A stretch of DNA of 64,000 nt from an uncultured Draconibacterium sp. (GCF_963675065.1 NZ_OY775906.1:3140001-3204000), one strand, 5' to 3'. Shown: positions 1 through 9,381, counted from the first letter of the stretch. Translations and numbers: made by a program. The notes: generated by a model not told the origin, from the sequence alone.

Positions 1-256
1 AAATAACACGTTGCGGTTTCAGTTTAATTATATCCGAGTAATAGCCGGGCTGATGTTGTGGACCAACGTAAAGTGTTACGGTATGTATTTCGTCCTTTTC
101 GGGAAAAGTTGTTTCAATGGCAACATCATCAACCTGTCCGTTGCGTTTAGCCAGCGCCACAACCTCGTGATTGTTCCGTCGAAGTGCAAGAATTGCTTTG
201 TTGGAATATCGTGCCGGGTTTTCGCTGGCACCGATAACAAGTGTGCGTTTACTCAT
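1..256 (-). CDS. CoA-binding domain protein (YccU-like), partial
   Basis: The reading frame starts at ATG 256 on the minus strand and runs open off the left edge of the window, so only the first ~85 residues are present. They begin MSKRTLVIGASENPARYSN, the Rossmann-like Gly/Ala-rich start typical of the small CoA_binding_2 family, followed by a second strand/helix unit (EVVALAKRNG) and VTLYVGPQHQPGYYSDI. Members of this family are ~120-140-residue cytosolic proteins that bind CoA; their physiological role is unknown. The start abuts the ispF stop with no gap, so it is probably the distal gene of the porV-ispF transcript. Family assignment is from the visible motif; the catalytic or regulatory role is not known. 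Confidence 0.72.
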   Translation of the reverse strand, partial: MSKRTLVIGASENPARYSNKAILALRRNNHEVVALAKRNGQVDDVAIETTFPEKDEIHTVTLYVGPQHQPGYYSDIIKLKPQRVI

Positions 257-736
257 TTATATGCGTTTTAGAAGAACCACCGCATTAACCGACATACCTT
301 CTTCGCGGCCTTCGAAACCAAGCGTTTCGGTAGTTGTAGCCTTCACCGATACGCGGTCGACATCAATTTCCAGAACATCGGCCATACACTGCTCCATTGC
401 CGGAATATGCGGCTTCAATTTGGGCTGCTGCGCCTGCACCGTTGAGTCGATATTTACAATTTCGTAGCCCTTTTGTTTTACCAGCTCGTACGACTTTTTT
501 AGCAAAATTTTACTATCGATATTCTTAAACTCGGCAGCGGTATCAGGAAAATGTGTACCAATATCGCGTAATTTCAGCGCGCCTAGCATAGCATCACAAA
601 TGGCATGTATCAATACATCGCCATCAGAGTGTGCTACTGTCCCCTTACTGTGGGGAATAAGAACACCGCCTAACCACAAAGTTTCTCCTTCGGCTAAACG
701 GTGTACATCATATCCTTGTCCAATTCTGAAATCCAT
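257..736 (-). CDS. ispF: 2-C-methyl-D-erythritol 2,4-cyclodiphosphate synthase
   Basis: This enzyme converts 4-diphosphocytidyl-methylerythritol 2-phosphate to methylerythritol cyclodiphosphate plus CMP in the cytosolic MEP isoprenoid pathway. The 159-residue length is normal for the family, which forms homotrimers. The N-terminal GQGYDVHRL places metal ligands Asp10 and His12, and HSDGDVLIHAICDAMLGA supplies His44. The C-terminal part has the family pattern VSVKATTTETLGFEGREEGM. The start codon overlaps the last base of the porV stop (TGATG), which implies translational coupling, and the next gene begins immediately after its stop. Co-transcription with an outer-membrane secretion gene is positional only; I see no functional link. 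Assignment is firm. Confidence 0.97.
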   Translation of the reverse strand: MDFRIGQGYDVHRLAEGETLWLGGVLIPHSKGTVAHSDGDVLIHAICDAMLGALKLRDIGTHFPDTAAEFKNIDSKILLKKSYELVKQKGYEIVNIDSTVQAQQPKLKPHIPAMEQCMADVLEIDVDRVSVKATTTETLGFEGREEGMSVNAVVLLKRI

Positions 737-1899
737 CAGCGTTGGCTGCTAAATGCGTCAATATCAAACGCCAGCGAGAAACGCAGCGTATTTTCCAACG
801 GGTGGTTACGTTGTGTTGGCAACAGGTACGAGAAGTCGAGCGCAAAAACATTCATTTTTAAACCGGCACCTGCAGTAATAAACTGGCGGTTACCTTTGTT
901 TTCGTTCTCGTAGAAGTAACCGGCGCGCAAAGCAAACTGCTTGTTGTACCAGTACTCAACACCTAACGACCAGGTAATTTCCTTCATCTCTTCTTTAAAT
1001 CCGCCCGGCGCATCGCCAAACGATTTAAAAATACCTTCTATAACACCAATATCAGAACCAATTCCTCCGGAGATTACAGCACCATCACTATAAATAGAAT
1101 CATTTGGCGTTGGCACTAACAATTTATTTGCTTCAACTGTAAAACCAAACGAGTTATAATCGTCAAGCTCCATGGTGTATGATGCACCCAGTTTCAGCGT
1201 GGTTGGAATAAAGTCCTTCACCGTTCCATCCGTATAAGATATTTTTGAACCAATATTCTGAATATTAATACCGGCAGCGAAAATATTGTCTTGTCGGCCT
1301 GCACTGAATTCGTTATAATAATAGAAAGCCACATCGGCCGCATACGAGTTACCGGCTTGAGAAGCGACACCATTTACCAGTTGTCCTCCCGTAAGGTCGG
1401 AACGAATGTAACGTATTGCAACCGCTCCCGAGAAAACATCACTCAACAAACGAGAGTAGCCAAAATCTATGGCAAATTCATTTGGATTCAACTGAATTCC
1501 CTGCTGTCCCTGATCATTCATTGTCAATATGTCGCCAAGCGCAAAGTAACGCAATGAAGCACTTATGCTCTGCACATCGTCCAATTTTTTATATCCTGTA
1601 AGGTAAGCAAGGTTAATGTCATCAACCAGGTTACGCAACCATGGCGAATACGACAAACCAACTCCCATTTCACTCTCCATAAAAACATATTTTGCCGGAT
1701 TCCAATGCTGCGAGTTCACATCGGCGGTGGTACCCACGCCGGCATCACCCATTCCTCCTGCGCGCGAATCGGGTGTAATTGCCAAAAACGGTACAGCAGT
1801 GGTTATAGTATTGGCACCGGAAACTGTCTGGGCCTGTACATTTTTACTTACCGTGGCGACCAGAGCCACCACAAATAAAATTCGTATTAGTTTAATCAT
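736..1899 (-). CDS. porV: Type IX secretion outer-membrane protein PorV (LptO)
   Basis: PorV is a FadL-like outer-membrane beta-barrel of the type IX secretion system. It shuttles cargo from the Sov translocon to the PorU attachment complex and binds C-terminal signal domains. The 387-residue protein has a signal peptide (hydrophobic segment after MIKLIRI, ending near VQAQ), then PFLAITPDSRAGGMGDAG, the family signature, and alternating amphipathic strands to the C terminus (LAFDIDAFSSQR). It lies just downstream of porU on the same strand (172-bp gap), as is common in Bacteroidota. A TAnnTTTG element 21 bp upstream of the start suggests its own promoter. Firm by family signature plus synteny. 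Confidence 0.93.
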   Translation of the reverse strand: MIKLIRILFVVALVATVSKNVQAQTVSGANTITTAVPFLAITPDSRAGGMGDAGVGTTADVNSQHWNPAKYVFMESEMGVGLSYSPWLRNLVDDINLAYLTGYKKLDDVQSISASLRYFALGDILTMNDQGQQGIQLNPNEFAIDFGYSRLLSDVFSGAVAIRYIRSDLTGGQLVNGVASQAGNSYAADVAFYYYNEFSAGRQDNIFAAGINIQNIGSKISYTDGTVKDFIPTTLKLGASYTMELDDYNSFGFTVEANKLLVPTPNDSIYSDGAVISGGIGSDIGVIEGIFKSFGDAPGGFKEEMKEITWSLGVEYWYNKQFALRAGYFYENENKGNRQFITAGAGLKMNVFALDFSYLLPTQRNHPLENTLRFSLAFDIDAFSSQR

Positions 1900-1919
1900 A
1901 CTTTTAAAAATTGAGCGTG

Positions 1920-1927
1920 CAAAGATA
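1920..1927 (-). promoter_or_regulatory. -7 element of the porV promoter
   Basis: The minus strand reads TATCTTTG here, a match to the Bacteroidota TAnnTTTG box, with the porV ATG about 20 bases downstream. No convincing -33 element was found. The short leader fits the other promoters in this window. Confidence 0.5.
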
Positions 1928-2071
1928 TAACATTTGTCTTTGCAACAATAGGTTAAATCTGTACCCTGAATACTTTTTCATTCCAGGTGTTTCAATTCTT
2001 TTGCTGCAGCTTGTAAGCATACAAGAATGAAAACGCAGCTTTTTACGAAAAATTTTATCGAAAGTGAAAAA

Positions 2072-5000
2072 TTATTGTGTTACCAGCAATTTTCCTGACC
2101 TTGAAGAAATTACCCCATCGTTGTTTTTCAAAAAAACCTGGTATACATAAACCCCCTGAGTAAGCGGAATTTGTGATTCTGAAAGATCCCAGCGCACCGG
2201 ATTACTTGTACTTCCATTCGAACTGATCTCAGTTTCGAACTGATCGACCAATTTGCCGTTGATGTTATAAATATCGAAAACTGCTGAAAAGCTTTCGCCT
2301 GCCTGATTGTGTTCGATTACAAAATAGGTATAATCCGTTATGGGATTCGGGTAATTACTTATTCCCTTAATGATAAAGTCGCCGGTGACTTCAAACTCAA
2401 TTTCCACTTCTGATGAATTATTGGCAACATCCCATGCTTTTAACGACAGCGTGTGCTTTCCAATCGAAAGATTATTTAGCGGATATTGTAATGAGCCACT
2501 GGTGTAGTCGTCTTTTTCGGCCTGATAATAATTGTTTAGCACGTATACTTTCGAATAATCGTTGTCGATCACGGCTGTAATATCATGTCCAATTCCTGTT
2601 CCAACCGTGTTAATACCATTCTCATCCGACAGATAAGCCAGTAAGGTTGGGTTCTTTCCGGTTTCATCGCCCGACTGAAAATTTTCCGAATCCAGATAAA
2701 GCAATATCTCAGGTCCGCTGTTATCTGCAATATTCGATCCTTCGCCACCAATACTAAAATTTGTAAAGGCACCGTGTGCATCCTCCTTGCCATTTTTGGC
2801 GTAATACATGATCTTACCCGAACCTATTTTATACGAAATGTCTTTGGGTACAACAAAACTAAAGCTAAAATTTCCGTTGGTAACACTGGTCGTTCCCGAG
2901 TAGATAATGTTATTCTGCACCTGAAAAGTCAACGGTCTGTTGTCGTCTCCATTTCCAAGGGTTGTTATATCCATTTCCTTATCATAAACTGTGTGTGTTA
3001 TCTCACCATTAAAATCATCTATTCGGTTATCGAAATAATCGGCCACATAACCTTCGATGGTAATTTTTTCGAGTGTACCAATCGTATCGGCGCTGCTTGC
3101 TGCATCCTTGCCATTTATAGAAGTGGTTACCACCTGGTATTTCGGATACGAAAGTTTTAATGCAGGATCGGCCAGCAAAGAAAAATTACGTTTGTTGATT
3201 CCGTTGGCAAGATTCGATTTTGCAAGGCGCATTACATCACCCATGCGGTAATGTTCTCCATTTTCGTCTTTGGCAAAAATAAAGCGGTAAAAACTTCTAC
3301 TCAGCATAAAGTTCGCCCCCGAAGTAACCACTCGGGAGGTAGAAAACAGCCCGATACCTCCTCCGTTTGGATTCATCAGCACTTCTTCACCTGCCGAAGT
3401 TTCATCAGCATCAAACCGACTGAACTCGCAGGTTGCGGTAACAAAAATGGGTAATTTATTTCGGTTCGACCACGAATTAATGTCACCCTTTTCCAATACA
3501 TGTTCATGTGCCAGAAAACTGTTATTGGCGTGTCCTATGTAATTCAGGATTAACACCCCTTCTTCTACCCTTTCATTTATTGTGGCATTTACATCAGGAT
3601 ATCGCTCACCTGCCGGCGTAATATTTTCGGCATATGCATCAAAATATATTTTGTCGGTAATAAATTCTCCATAATTGCTATTCAGTGTATCGGCAATTTG
3701 CTCCGACTGCCGCATATGAATTCCGGTATCTCCATCATCTCCGATCATACAAACCACATTTCGCCAGTCGCCCAAAGCTTCCGATTCGTAATAACGTTTT
3801 ATTTTATCAACCACCAACTGCGCCTGATAAGCTGTTGATGCAGGAATTCGTCCAATACCCAAATCGATAGAACCATTCGATAAACTTTCCCCGGCATCGA
3901 GCATTACAAAATAATCGTCGCTAACATATGAGTTTAACGGATCCAGCGAATTCGAAGATTGATAAGTTGGGATAAAATTCAGTCCGCCGCCGCTTATGTT
4001 TCGATTATCGTAACTACCATCGCCAAAAAGCAATACATATTTTAAAGTATTCCCCCGGTCGTAAATCATTTTTATAAAATTGCGGATTCCAGTGGCGCTT
4101 TTGCTCCCCGAACTGAATTCGTTATAAACATCATTTACATCAACCACTTCCACACTCATTCCATCCTGCGTACGATGAAAATTGGCCAATTCTTCAGCAG
4201 AGCTCATAAAATTACTATGCGAGATGATCAGAAATTCCGGTGTATTTATGGCATGCAAATTCTGGTTTTCAATAGCCTCAACAAATACAGGTTCCGGGAA
4301 AGTTCCTGTAGTATTAAAAACCACATATTCTTTTAGCTCCGAAGCTTCTTGTTTAAAACGTAAATCGGCGCCATTTAGCACTGCATTTATCTCTTTTGCA
4401 TTGTTACTCTCCGAAACATCCAGAACTTTTGTATCGCTTCCTGCATTGGCCACCTGAAACTCAAGTACATTTCCGGCCCCAACCGATTTTGAATCGCGAA
4501 AGAACAATGGAGCATCGCCCACTGCAATTTTTCGTCGGTAGTTCAATTCAATATAATCAAGCCACGCTTCGGCACTGCTGTTCGATGCATTGTAGGTAAC
4601 TCTAATTTCCTGCTCGCCTTCCAATAAATCAACATCCATTGTTGCGGTTTCGGGATCAGCATAAATCCCGTAAGTTTCGCCGGTGTCAACACTTCTGAAT
4701 GATACTGTTCCTACTTCCGTTCCATTGGCAGCAACCCCAAAATTCGACGACCGAAACGACCGCGCAGCACCACTCACTGTTAATTTGGCAGCTGTTACTT
4801 CTGCAGGATCTGTAACCGTAAAAGTGTAGGTTTTTGATCCGCCATTTGTATACCGGTCGCCATACCAGCTTTTCCCCGAACCTAATTCCAATAAGTTGTG
4901 TTTTTCATATTCTATCAGGTCGAAGCAATCAAATGTTGATGTTGAATGAGTGATTTCATCTGAAACATTTTCCAGTGTTTCGGGCTGTTTAGGTGTTCCT

Positions 5001-5806
5001 TTATTTCCCAGAAAGAAATATCCCTGCATGGTATATTCATTCGAACGATGCGTGAAAACACCTGGTGTGTTTAAATTCCATTCGGTAATTCCGGGTGCAT
5101 AAAAAAACAAACACTCTTCGCCGCTGTTGTTGGCCATCCATACGGCACACTCTTCCAAATCATCGTAATTAATCTCTCCGGGATCTTCAGATTGTATTTT
5201 TCCTCCGCTTCCAAATACCCCCACTTGAGATGGATCTGAAAATCCCCAATCAATCAATCTAGAAAATGGTATTTTATAGATTCCTTTTCCTGAAATACGG
5301 ATTTTTACCCAGTCTCCTTTAGCCAGCACCGATTCTGATTTCCAATTTATCTCTTGAACCGATTTTTTATAAACATCGGGAGCAGCGCGCAAACCAAAAC
5401 TTTTTAACCGGTAAATTACACCATTTTCTTCTTTCAGTGGAATGATCTGAAATTCAATTTTTTTTTCACTCCCCGACTGTACAATCGAAGTATTCACTTC
5501 TATTTCCGAAGGAATTTCAACAGCTAATATATTCTTAATACTGTCACTCACCTCTTCAAAAACAGGATTCTCGATACTAAACCTAAGTATCTTATTTGGA
5601 TTATCTAGTCTATAAAGCCGGGTATAAACAGGCAAAGAAAGGTGCGCCAGATCGCCCGATATATCAGCATTCTCAAAGAATTCCAACACTTCTCCGTCGC
5701 GACTGCCCGGGTTTTCCTGCCAGTTAAGCACAATAATTTCGTTATGCACATCGCTAACAGCAAAACCAACCAGAACAACAAATAACAGGAGTAGATATTT
5801 ATTCAT
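2072..5806 (-). CDS. porU: Type IX secretion sortase PorU (C25 family peptidase)
   Basis: PorU is the cell-surface cysteine peptidase that removes the C-terminal signal domain of T9SS cargo and attaches the cargo to anionic LPS or another linker. The 1244-residue protein has an N-terminal signal peptide (LLLLFVVLVGFAVS), a long beta-rich prodomain-like region, a gingipain-type C25 domain around residues 540-900, and Ig-like domains. Probable catalytic residues are His759 (in NYIGHANNSF) and Cys793 (in VTATCEFSRFDADE). The last ~95 residues (from ISNYPNPITDYTYF) resemble a T9SS C-terminal domain, as known for PorU homologues, where it is not cleaved. It lies upstream of porV and is divergent from gldJ. 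Confident by domains and synteny. Confidence 0.94.
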   Translation of the reverse strand: MNKYLLLLFVVLVGFAVSDVHNEIIVLNWQENPGSRDGEVLEFFENADISGDLAHLSLPVYTRLYRLDNPNKILRFSIENPVFEEVSDSIKNILAVEIPSEIEVNTSIVQSGSEKKIEFQIIPLKEENGVIYRLKSFGLRAAPDVYKKSVQEINWKSESVLAKGDWVKIRISGKGIYKIPFSRLIDWGFSDPSQVGVFGSGGKIQSEDPGEINYDDLEECAVWMANNSGEECLFFYAPGITEWNLNTPGVFTHRSNEYTMQGYFFLGNKGTPKQPETLENVSDEITHSTSTFDCFDLIEYEKHNLLELGSGKSWYGDRYTNGGSKTYTFTVTDPAEVTAAKLTVSGAARSFRSSNFGVAANGTEVGTVSFRSVDTGETYGIYADPETATMDVDLLEGEQEIRVTYNASNSSAEAWLDYIELNYRRKIAVGDAPLFFRDSKSVGAGNVLEFQVANAGSDTKVLDVSESNNAKEINAVLNGADLRFKQEASELKEYVVFNTTGTFPEPVFVEAIENQNLHAINTPEFLIISHSNFMSSAEELANFHRTQDGMSVEVVDVNDVYNEFSSGSKSATGIRNFIKMIYDRGNTLKYVLLFGDGSYDNRNISGGGLNFIPTYQSSNSLDPLNSYVSDDYFVMLDAGESLSNGSIDLGIGRIPASTAYQAQLVVDKIKRYYESEALGDWRNVVCMIGDDGDTGIHMRQSEQIADTLNSNYGEFITDKIYFDAYAENITPAGERYPDVNATINERVEEGVLILNYIGHANNSFLAHEHVLEKGDINSWSNRNKLPIFVTATCEFSRFDADETSAGEEVLMNPNGGGIGLFSTSRVVTSGANFMLSRSFYRFIFAKDENGEHYRMGDVMRLAKSNLANGINKRNFSLLADPALKLSYPKYQVVTTSINGKDAASSADTIGTLEKITIEGYVADYFDNRIDDFNGEITHTVYDKEMDITTLGNGDDNRPLTFQVQNNIIYSGTTSVTNGNFSFSFVVPKDISYKIGSGKIMYYAKNGKEDAHGAFTNFSIGGEGSNIADNSGPEILLYLDSENFQSGDETGKNPTLLAYLSDENGINTVGTGIGHDITAVIDNDYSKVYVLNNYYQAEKDDYTSGSLQYPLNNLSIGKHTLSLKAWDVANNSSEVEIEFEVTGDFIIKGISNYPNPITDYTYFVIEHNQAGESFSAVFDIYNINGKLVDQFETEISSNGSTSNPVRWDLSESQIPLTQGVYVYQVFLKNNDGVISSRSGKLLVTQ

Positions 5807-5902
5807 AAAATACAGTAAATAATATAAGCTAGTAAACGGCTATTGAGTTCCAATATTGCAAATAAAGCAGCAAACGAATCACAGATTATCGCCGAATAAT
5901 GC

Positions 5903-5910
5903 CAAAGATA
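5903..5910 (-). promoter_or_regulatory. -7 element of the putative porU promoter
   Basis: The minus strand reads TATCTTTG, matching TAnnTTTG, about 97 bases before the porU start. With the gldJ element at 5980 it would make the 180-bp intergenic region a divergent promoter for two gliding/T9SS genes. Sequence match only. Confidence 0.4.
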
Positions 5911-5979
5911 TTAACATCCTTATTAAATCAAGAATAAAATAATTGAAAAGGCTGAACAATAAGAATAGAACAAATTAGT

Positions 5980-5987
5980 TATATTTG
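5980..5987 (+). promoter_or_regulatory. -7 element of the gldJ promoter
   Basis: TATATTTG matches the Bacteroidota TAnnTTTG box. Transcription would begin near 5994, which places the upstream in-frame GTG (5987) and ATG (5993) outside or at the edge of the mRNA and favours ATG 6014 as the gldJ start. Confidence 0.5.
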
Positions 5988-6013
5988 TGTCGATGAGAAA
6001 ATTTATACAAACA

Positions 6014-7468
6014 ATGAATTTTAAAAGATTAAAACCATTCGTTTTTATTGCCTTAGCTGCATTCGTATCCGGATGTGGATTATTCGGAATTGGAGGTAAA
6101 GGAGATTCATCACGAACTACTGGTTGGGAATACAATGCTGAAGAGACCGGAAATATTCCAAATATTTCGGGTTACGAGCAGGAAGCCGGACCGGGTTTGG
6201 TTTTTGTTCAGGGTGGTACATTTACCATGGGGCGTGTTGAACAGGACGTAATGTACCGCAACGACAATTACCCACGAAGAGTTACTGTAGCTTCATTTTA
6301 CATGGACGAAACAGAAGTTTCAAATCAGGACTATCGTGAATTTACACACTGGACAGGTCGTGTATACCCCGGTGATGTAGAAAGAATGAAGGCTATTACA
6401 CCAGACTCAAGTGTTTGGCGTAAAAATTTAGCCTACAATGAACCTTATGTAAATAATTATTTCCGTCATCCGGCGTATTCAGAATATCCGGTAGTTGGCG
6501 TTAGCTGGGAACAGGCCGAAGCGTATTGTGCCTGGCGTACCGATAGGGTTAACGAACAAATATTAGTAGATAAAGAAATTATTACGCATGACAATACCCA
6601 GTCGGGCGAGAACGTATATACAACTGATACTTATTTAGCAGGAATATACCAGGGAGCTGATGGTGACAAACCTGTTGAAAATCCTGATGGAACAACACGT
6701 CGCCCCAAATGGGAAGATGGAATTATGCTACCTAATTACCGCCTGCCAACTGAAGCAGAATGGGAATATGCTGCCTACGGTTTAATTGGTAATACTGATG
6801 GAGAATTACTTACCGACCGTAAAATATATCCATGGAACGGTTCTTATCTTCGTCAGGATAAGAAAAAAGAGAAAGGTCGTTTAAAAGCCAACTTTGTTCG
6901 TGGACGTGGAGATATGATGGGTATGGCAGGAGCGCTGAACGACAACGCAGACATTGCTGCACCAGTTTTCTCTTACGAACCTAACGATTACAACTTATAT
7001 TGTATGTCGGGTAACGTTAACGAATGGGTGGCCGATGTTTACCGTCCGATGTCGTTAAACGATGTGGAAGAGTTTAACCCATTCCGTGGTAATGTAATTA
7101 CAGAATATCGTCGTGACCAAAATGGACAATTAGAGAGAGATCAATATGGTGAGCTCATAAGAGATACAATTGCCGGAATGGACTACCGAAATGTTTTGGA
7201 TGGTGATCCTAACTCGCAGATTGTTGAAGGAGATACATGGATTGGTAACGAAAAACAAACCGAAGGCATGTATATTCAGGATGACAGACCTGGTGCATTC
7301 TCATCATTGATTGATGATGAAGTACGTGTTTACAAAGGAGGATCGTGGCAAGATCGCCCTTATTGGTTGGTTCCCGGAACTCGTCGTTATCTGGAGCAAA
7401 CAAAAGCACAGAACGATCTTGGTTTCCGTTGTGCAATGACTAGAGTTGGAAGCCCTGAAGGTTTCTAA
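6014..7468 (+). CDS. gldJ: Gliding motility / T9SS lipoprotein GldJ
   Basis: GldJ is an outer-membrane-associated lipoprotein required for gliding and stability of the GldK ring in the type IX secretion machinery. The fold is that of formylglycine-generating (SUMF1) enzymes: GLVFVQGGTFTMG at the start of the domain, the internal YRLPTEAEWEYAAYG, GNVNEWVADVY, and the terminal VYKGGSWQDRPYW and GFRCAMTRV. From ATG 6014 the protein is 484 residues with a lipobox ending at Cys21 (FVSGC). An upstream frame extension to 5987 is less likely because it spoils the signal peptide and overlaps the promoter. GldK has the same fold, but position next to porU and overall length favour GldJ. It should not act as a sulfatase activator. 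Confidence 0.9.
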   Translation: MNFKRLKPFVFIALAAFVSGCGLFGIGGKGDSSRTTGWEYNAEETGNIPNISGYEQEAGPGLVFVQGGTFTMGRVEQDVMYRNDNYPRRVTVASFYMDETEVSNQDYREFTHWTGRVYPGDVERMKAITPDSSVWRKNLAYNEPYVNNYFRHPAYSEYPVVGVSWEQAEAYCAWRTDRVNEQILVDKEIITHDNTQSGENVYTTDTYLAGIYQGADGDKPVENPDGTTRRPKWEDGIMLPNYRLPTEAEWEYAAYGLIGNTDGELLTDRKIYPWNGSYLRQDKKKEKGRLKANFVRGRGDMMGMAGALNDNADIAAPVFSYEPNDYNLYCMSGNVNEWVADVYRPMSLNDVEEFNPFRGNVITEYRRDQNGQLERDQYGELIRDTIAGMDYRNVLDGDPNSQIVEGDTWIGNEKQTEGMYIQDDRPGAFSSLIDDEVRVYKGGSWQDRPYWLVPGTRRYLEQTKAQNDLGFRCAMTRVGSPEGF

Positions 7469-7487
7469 ATCTTAAAAATATTTTCAG

Positions 7488-7518
7488 AAAAGCTTCGTAA
7501 ATCTGCGGAGCTTTTTTT
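7488..7518 (+). terminator. Intrinsic terminator after gldJ
   Basis: A 10-bp stem (AAAAGCTTCG with CGGAGCTTTT, one G-U pair) with a short loop is followed by a T run. It lies 20 bases after the gldJ stop and just before the murF promoter. Confidence 0.8.
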
Positions 7519-7534
7519 ATGCCAAATTGAATCG

Positions 7535-7542
7535 TATTTTTG
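7535..7542 (+). promoter_or_regulatory. -7 element of the murF promoter (near-leaderless)
   Basis: TATTTTTG matches TAnnTTTG and ends only four bases before the murF ATG. If used, transcription would start at or next to the start codon, giving a leaderless or nearly leaderless mRNA. Confidence 0.5.
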
Positions 7543-7546
7543 CTTT

Positions 7547-8842
7547 ATGACAAGTATTGAAACTATCTACGGTTGTTTTCTAAAATCAACAAAAGTATCT
7601 ACTGATAGCCGTAAAATTGAGAATGGCTGTATTTTCTTCGCTCTAAAAGGTGCCAATTTTAATGGCAATAAATATGCCCACGATGCCCTTAAAAAAGGAG
7701 CTGCTTTTGCCATTGCTGACGAAGCAGAATATGCCACCGATGACAAAATATTACTGGTAGACGATGTGCTGACTGCATTACAACAACTTGCCCATCATCA
7801 CAGAAAACAATTGGGACTGCCCATACTTGCCATTACCGGCACCAATGGCAAAACAACCACAAAGGAGTTAATCTCAACTGTACTTGCTAGAAAATTAAAA
7901 GTAAGTTTCACCCAGGGGAATTTAAACAATCATATTGGTGTGCCGTTAACGCTGCTTGCGATGGATAAAAACACTGAATTTGGCGTGGTGGAAATGGGTG
8001 CCAATCATCCCGGAGAAATTGCCGATCTGTGTAAAATTGCTGATCCTGATTTTGGAATTATCACCAATATTGGCCGGGCACACCTCGAAGGTTTTGGCTC
8101 GTTTGAAGGAGTAATAAAAACCAAGGGAGAATTATACGATTACCTCGGGAAGAAGAATGGAGTTGTTTTTTACAACGCCGACAATAAAATACTTGAAGAA
8201 ATTGGCGAAGCACTTCCAAAACGTATTTCTTACGGAAAAGAAAATGCATCGTTCACCGGTCAAACCATTCAAAGTCCTCCGTTTCTTCATGTAAAAGCCA
8301 ATTTTAAAAAGGGTGTACTTTACCTGAACAGCAATCTGATTGGCGATTTTAATTTTGAAAATATTTTAGCGGCTGCCTGTATCGGTAATTATTTTGATGT
8401 TGATCCGTTAAAAATCCAGCAAGCAATAAAAGAATACCAACCTACTAACAATCGCTCGCAGTTAATAAACAAAGGCGATATTAAGATTATTATGGATGCC
8501 TACAATGCCAACCCAACAAGTATGGCAGCATCCATCGAAAGTTTTCTGGAAAACCTAAAAGGCGATAAATACCTCATTCTTGGCGATATGCTTGAACTAG
8601 GAGAATATTCAAAAGATGAACATACAAAAATCGTTGAGATGATTCCTGAAACATTAAAAGGGAGCACCTTTTTAGTAGGGAAAGAGTTCTCGAAAGTCAA
8701 CGCCGGGGAAGGTATAAAATCCTTTATTCATGTAGATGAATTATGTAGTTACCTGAAAAATGAGCCCATAAAAAACGGGAACATTTTAATAAAAGGTTCC
8801 CGTGGTATACAGCTTGAAAAAGTACTCGATCTTTTTAATTAG
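7547..8842 (+). CDS. murF: UDP-N-acetylmuramoyl-tripeptide--D-alanyl-D-alanine ligase
   Basis: MurF adds D-Ala-D-Ala to UDP-MurNAc-tripeptide, the last cytosolic step of the peptidoglycan precursor. The 431 residues show the Mur ligase order: N-terminal UDP-binding domain with STDSRKIENGCIFFALKG, the central ATPase P-loop GTNGKTTT (~98-105), VVEMGANHPGEI, and NIGRAHLEGFGS; the C-terminal domain starts near residue 305 with IIMDAYNANPTSM. The gene stands alone, away from a dcw cluster. Its 3' end overlaps the convergent thioredoxin gene by 8 bp. Assignment as MurF rather than MurE rests on the DAYNANPTSM and GANHPGEI signatures. Confidence 0.95.
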   Translation: MTSIETIYGCFLKSTKVSTDSRKIENGCIFFALKGANFNGNKYAHDALKKGAAFAIADEAEYATDDKILLVDDVLTALQQLAHHHRKQLGLPILAITGTNGKTTTKELISTVLARKLKVSFTQGNLNNHIGVPLTLLAMDKNTEFGVVEMGANHPGEIADLCKIADPDFGIITNIGRAHLEGFGSFEGVIKTKGELYDYLGKKNGVVFYNADNKILEEIGEALPKRISYGKENASFTGQTIQSPPFLHVKANFKKGVLYLNSNLIGDFNFENILAAACIGNYFDVDPLKIQQAIKEYQPTNNRSQLINKGDIKIIMDAYNANPTSMAASIESFLENLKGDKYLILGDMLELGEYSKDEHTKIVEMIPETLKGSTFLVGKEFSKVNAGEGIKSFIHVDELCSYLKNEPIKNGNILIKGSRGIQLEKVLDLFN

Positions 8843-9206
8843 CCTGAGGTTTTTCAACTTTTAATACGTCAGAAATTGCTTTCTCAAACGTTTGTTTCGG
8901 AAGTGCTCCCATTGCCATTTGTGGTTGTCCGTCTTGTGGTACAAACAACAACGACGGGATACTTTGCACACCAAACATTCCGGCTAATTCCTGCTGCTCT
9001 TCAGTGTTTACTTTATAAATTACAATACTCTCGCCATACTCCGATTGCAACTCTTCCAACACCGGAGCTACCATTTTACATGGTCCACACCAATCGGCAT
9101 AAAAGTCGATCAAACATGGCTTCTCACCTTCGTATTTCCACTCTTTATTAGTTTCAAAATTGAAAACTTTCTCTTTAAATGTTTCTTTCGTTAAATGTTC
9201 CAACAT
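8835..9206 (-). CDS. trxA: Thioredoxin
   Basis: A 123-residue thioredoxin-fold protein with the redox motif WCGPC at Cys40/Cys43 inside LIDFYADWCGPCKM, and the cis-proline region VQSIPSLLFV. It lacks a signal peptide, so it should act in the cytosol as a general disulfide reductase. The N-terminal ~28 residues before the thioredoxin core (LTKETFKEKVFNFETNKEW) are slightly longer than in E. coli TrxA but common in Bacteroidota paralogues. It is monocistronic, convergent with murF and preceded by an AT-rich leader with an inverted repeat (see the regulatory entry), which suggests regulated expression. Which of several trx paralogues this is cannot be decided here. Confidence 0.88.
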   Translation of the reverse strand: MLEHLTKETFKEKVFNFETNKEWKYEGEKPCLIDFYADWCGPCKMVAPVLEELQSEYGESIVIYKVNTEEQQELAGMFGVQSIPSLLFVPQDGQPQMAMGALPKQTFEKAISDVLKVEKPQAN

Positions 9207-9245
9207 GATTTTATATTTTTCAATATTTATATATCTATTTATTTC

Positions 9246-9266
9246 GATATCTGTATATCAAAGATA
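9246..9266 (-). promoter_or_regulatory. trx promoter with overlapping inverted repeat
   Basis: The minus strand reads TATCTTTG at 9266-9259, a -7 box. Immediately downstream, and sharing its last base, is the inverted repeat GATAT-4 nt-ATATC (9246-9259), in the position of a repressor operator. A related AT-rich string (ATATCTAT) lies in the leader, and a similar one precedes the CoA-disulfide-reductase fusion at 39.7 kb. Confidence 0.4.
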
Positions 9267-9317
9267 ATACCAAATTTTGAAATCACAAGTTACTACTTAA
9301 TTTCAACTAAATAATTG

Positions 9318-9325
9318 TAATTTTG
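9318..9325 (+). promoter_or_regulatory. -7 element upstream of the CCA-adding enzyme gene
   Basis: TAATTTTG matches TAnnTTTG and lies 56 bases before ATG 9382. No clear -33 partner was found. Confidence 0.4.
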
Positions 9326-9381
9326 TCACGATTTTTATCAAAGTGACAGAATAGCCCATTTTGAAATACGATTTTTGTCAG

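Noticed and set aside
5987..7468. Start of gldJ at GTG 5987 or ATG 5993
   Set aside because: These lie in or at the promoter -7 box and would extend the signal sequence; ATG 6014 gives a normal lipobox at Cys21.
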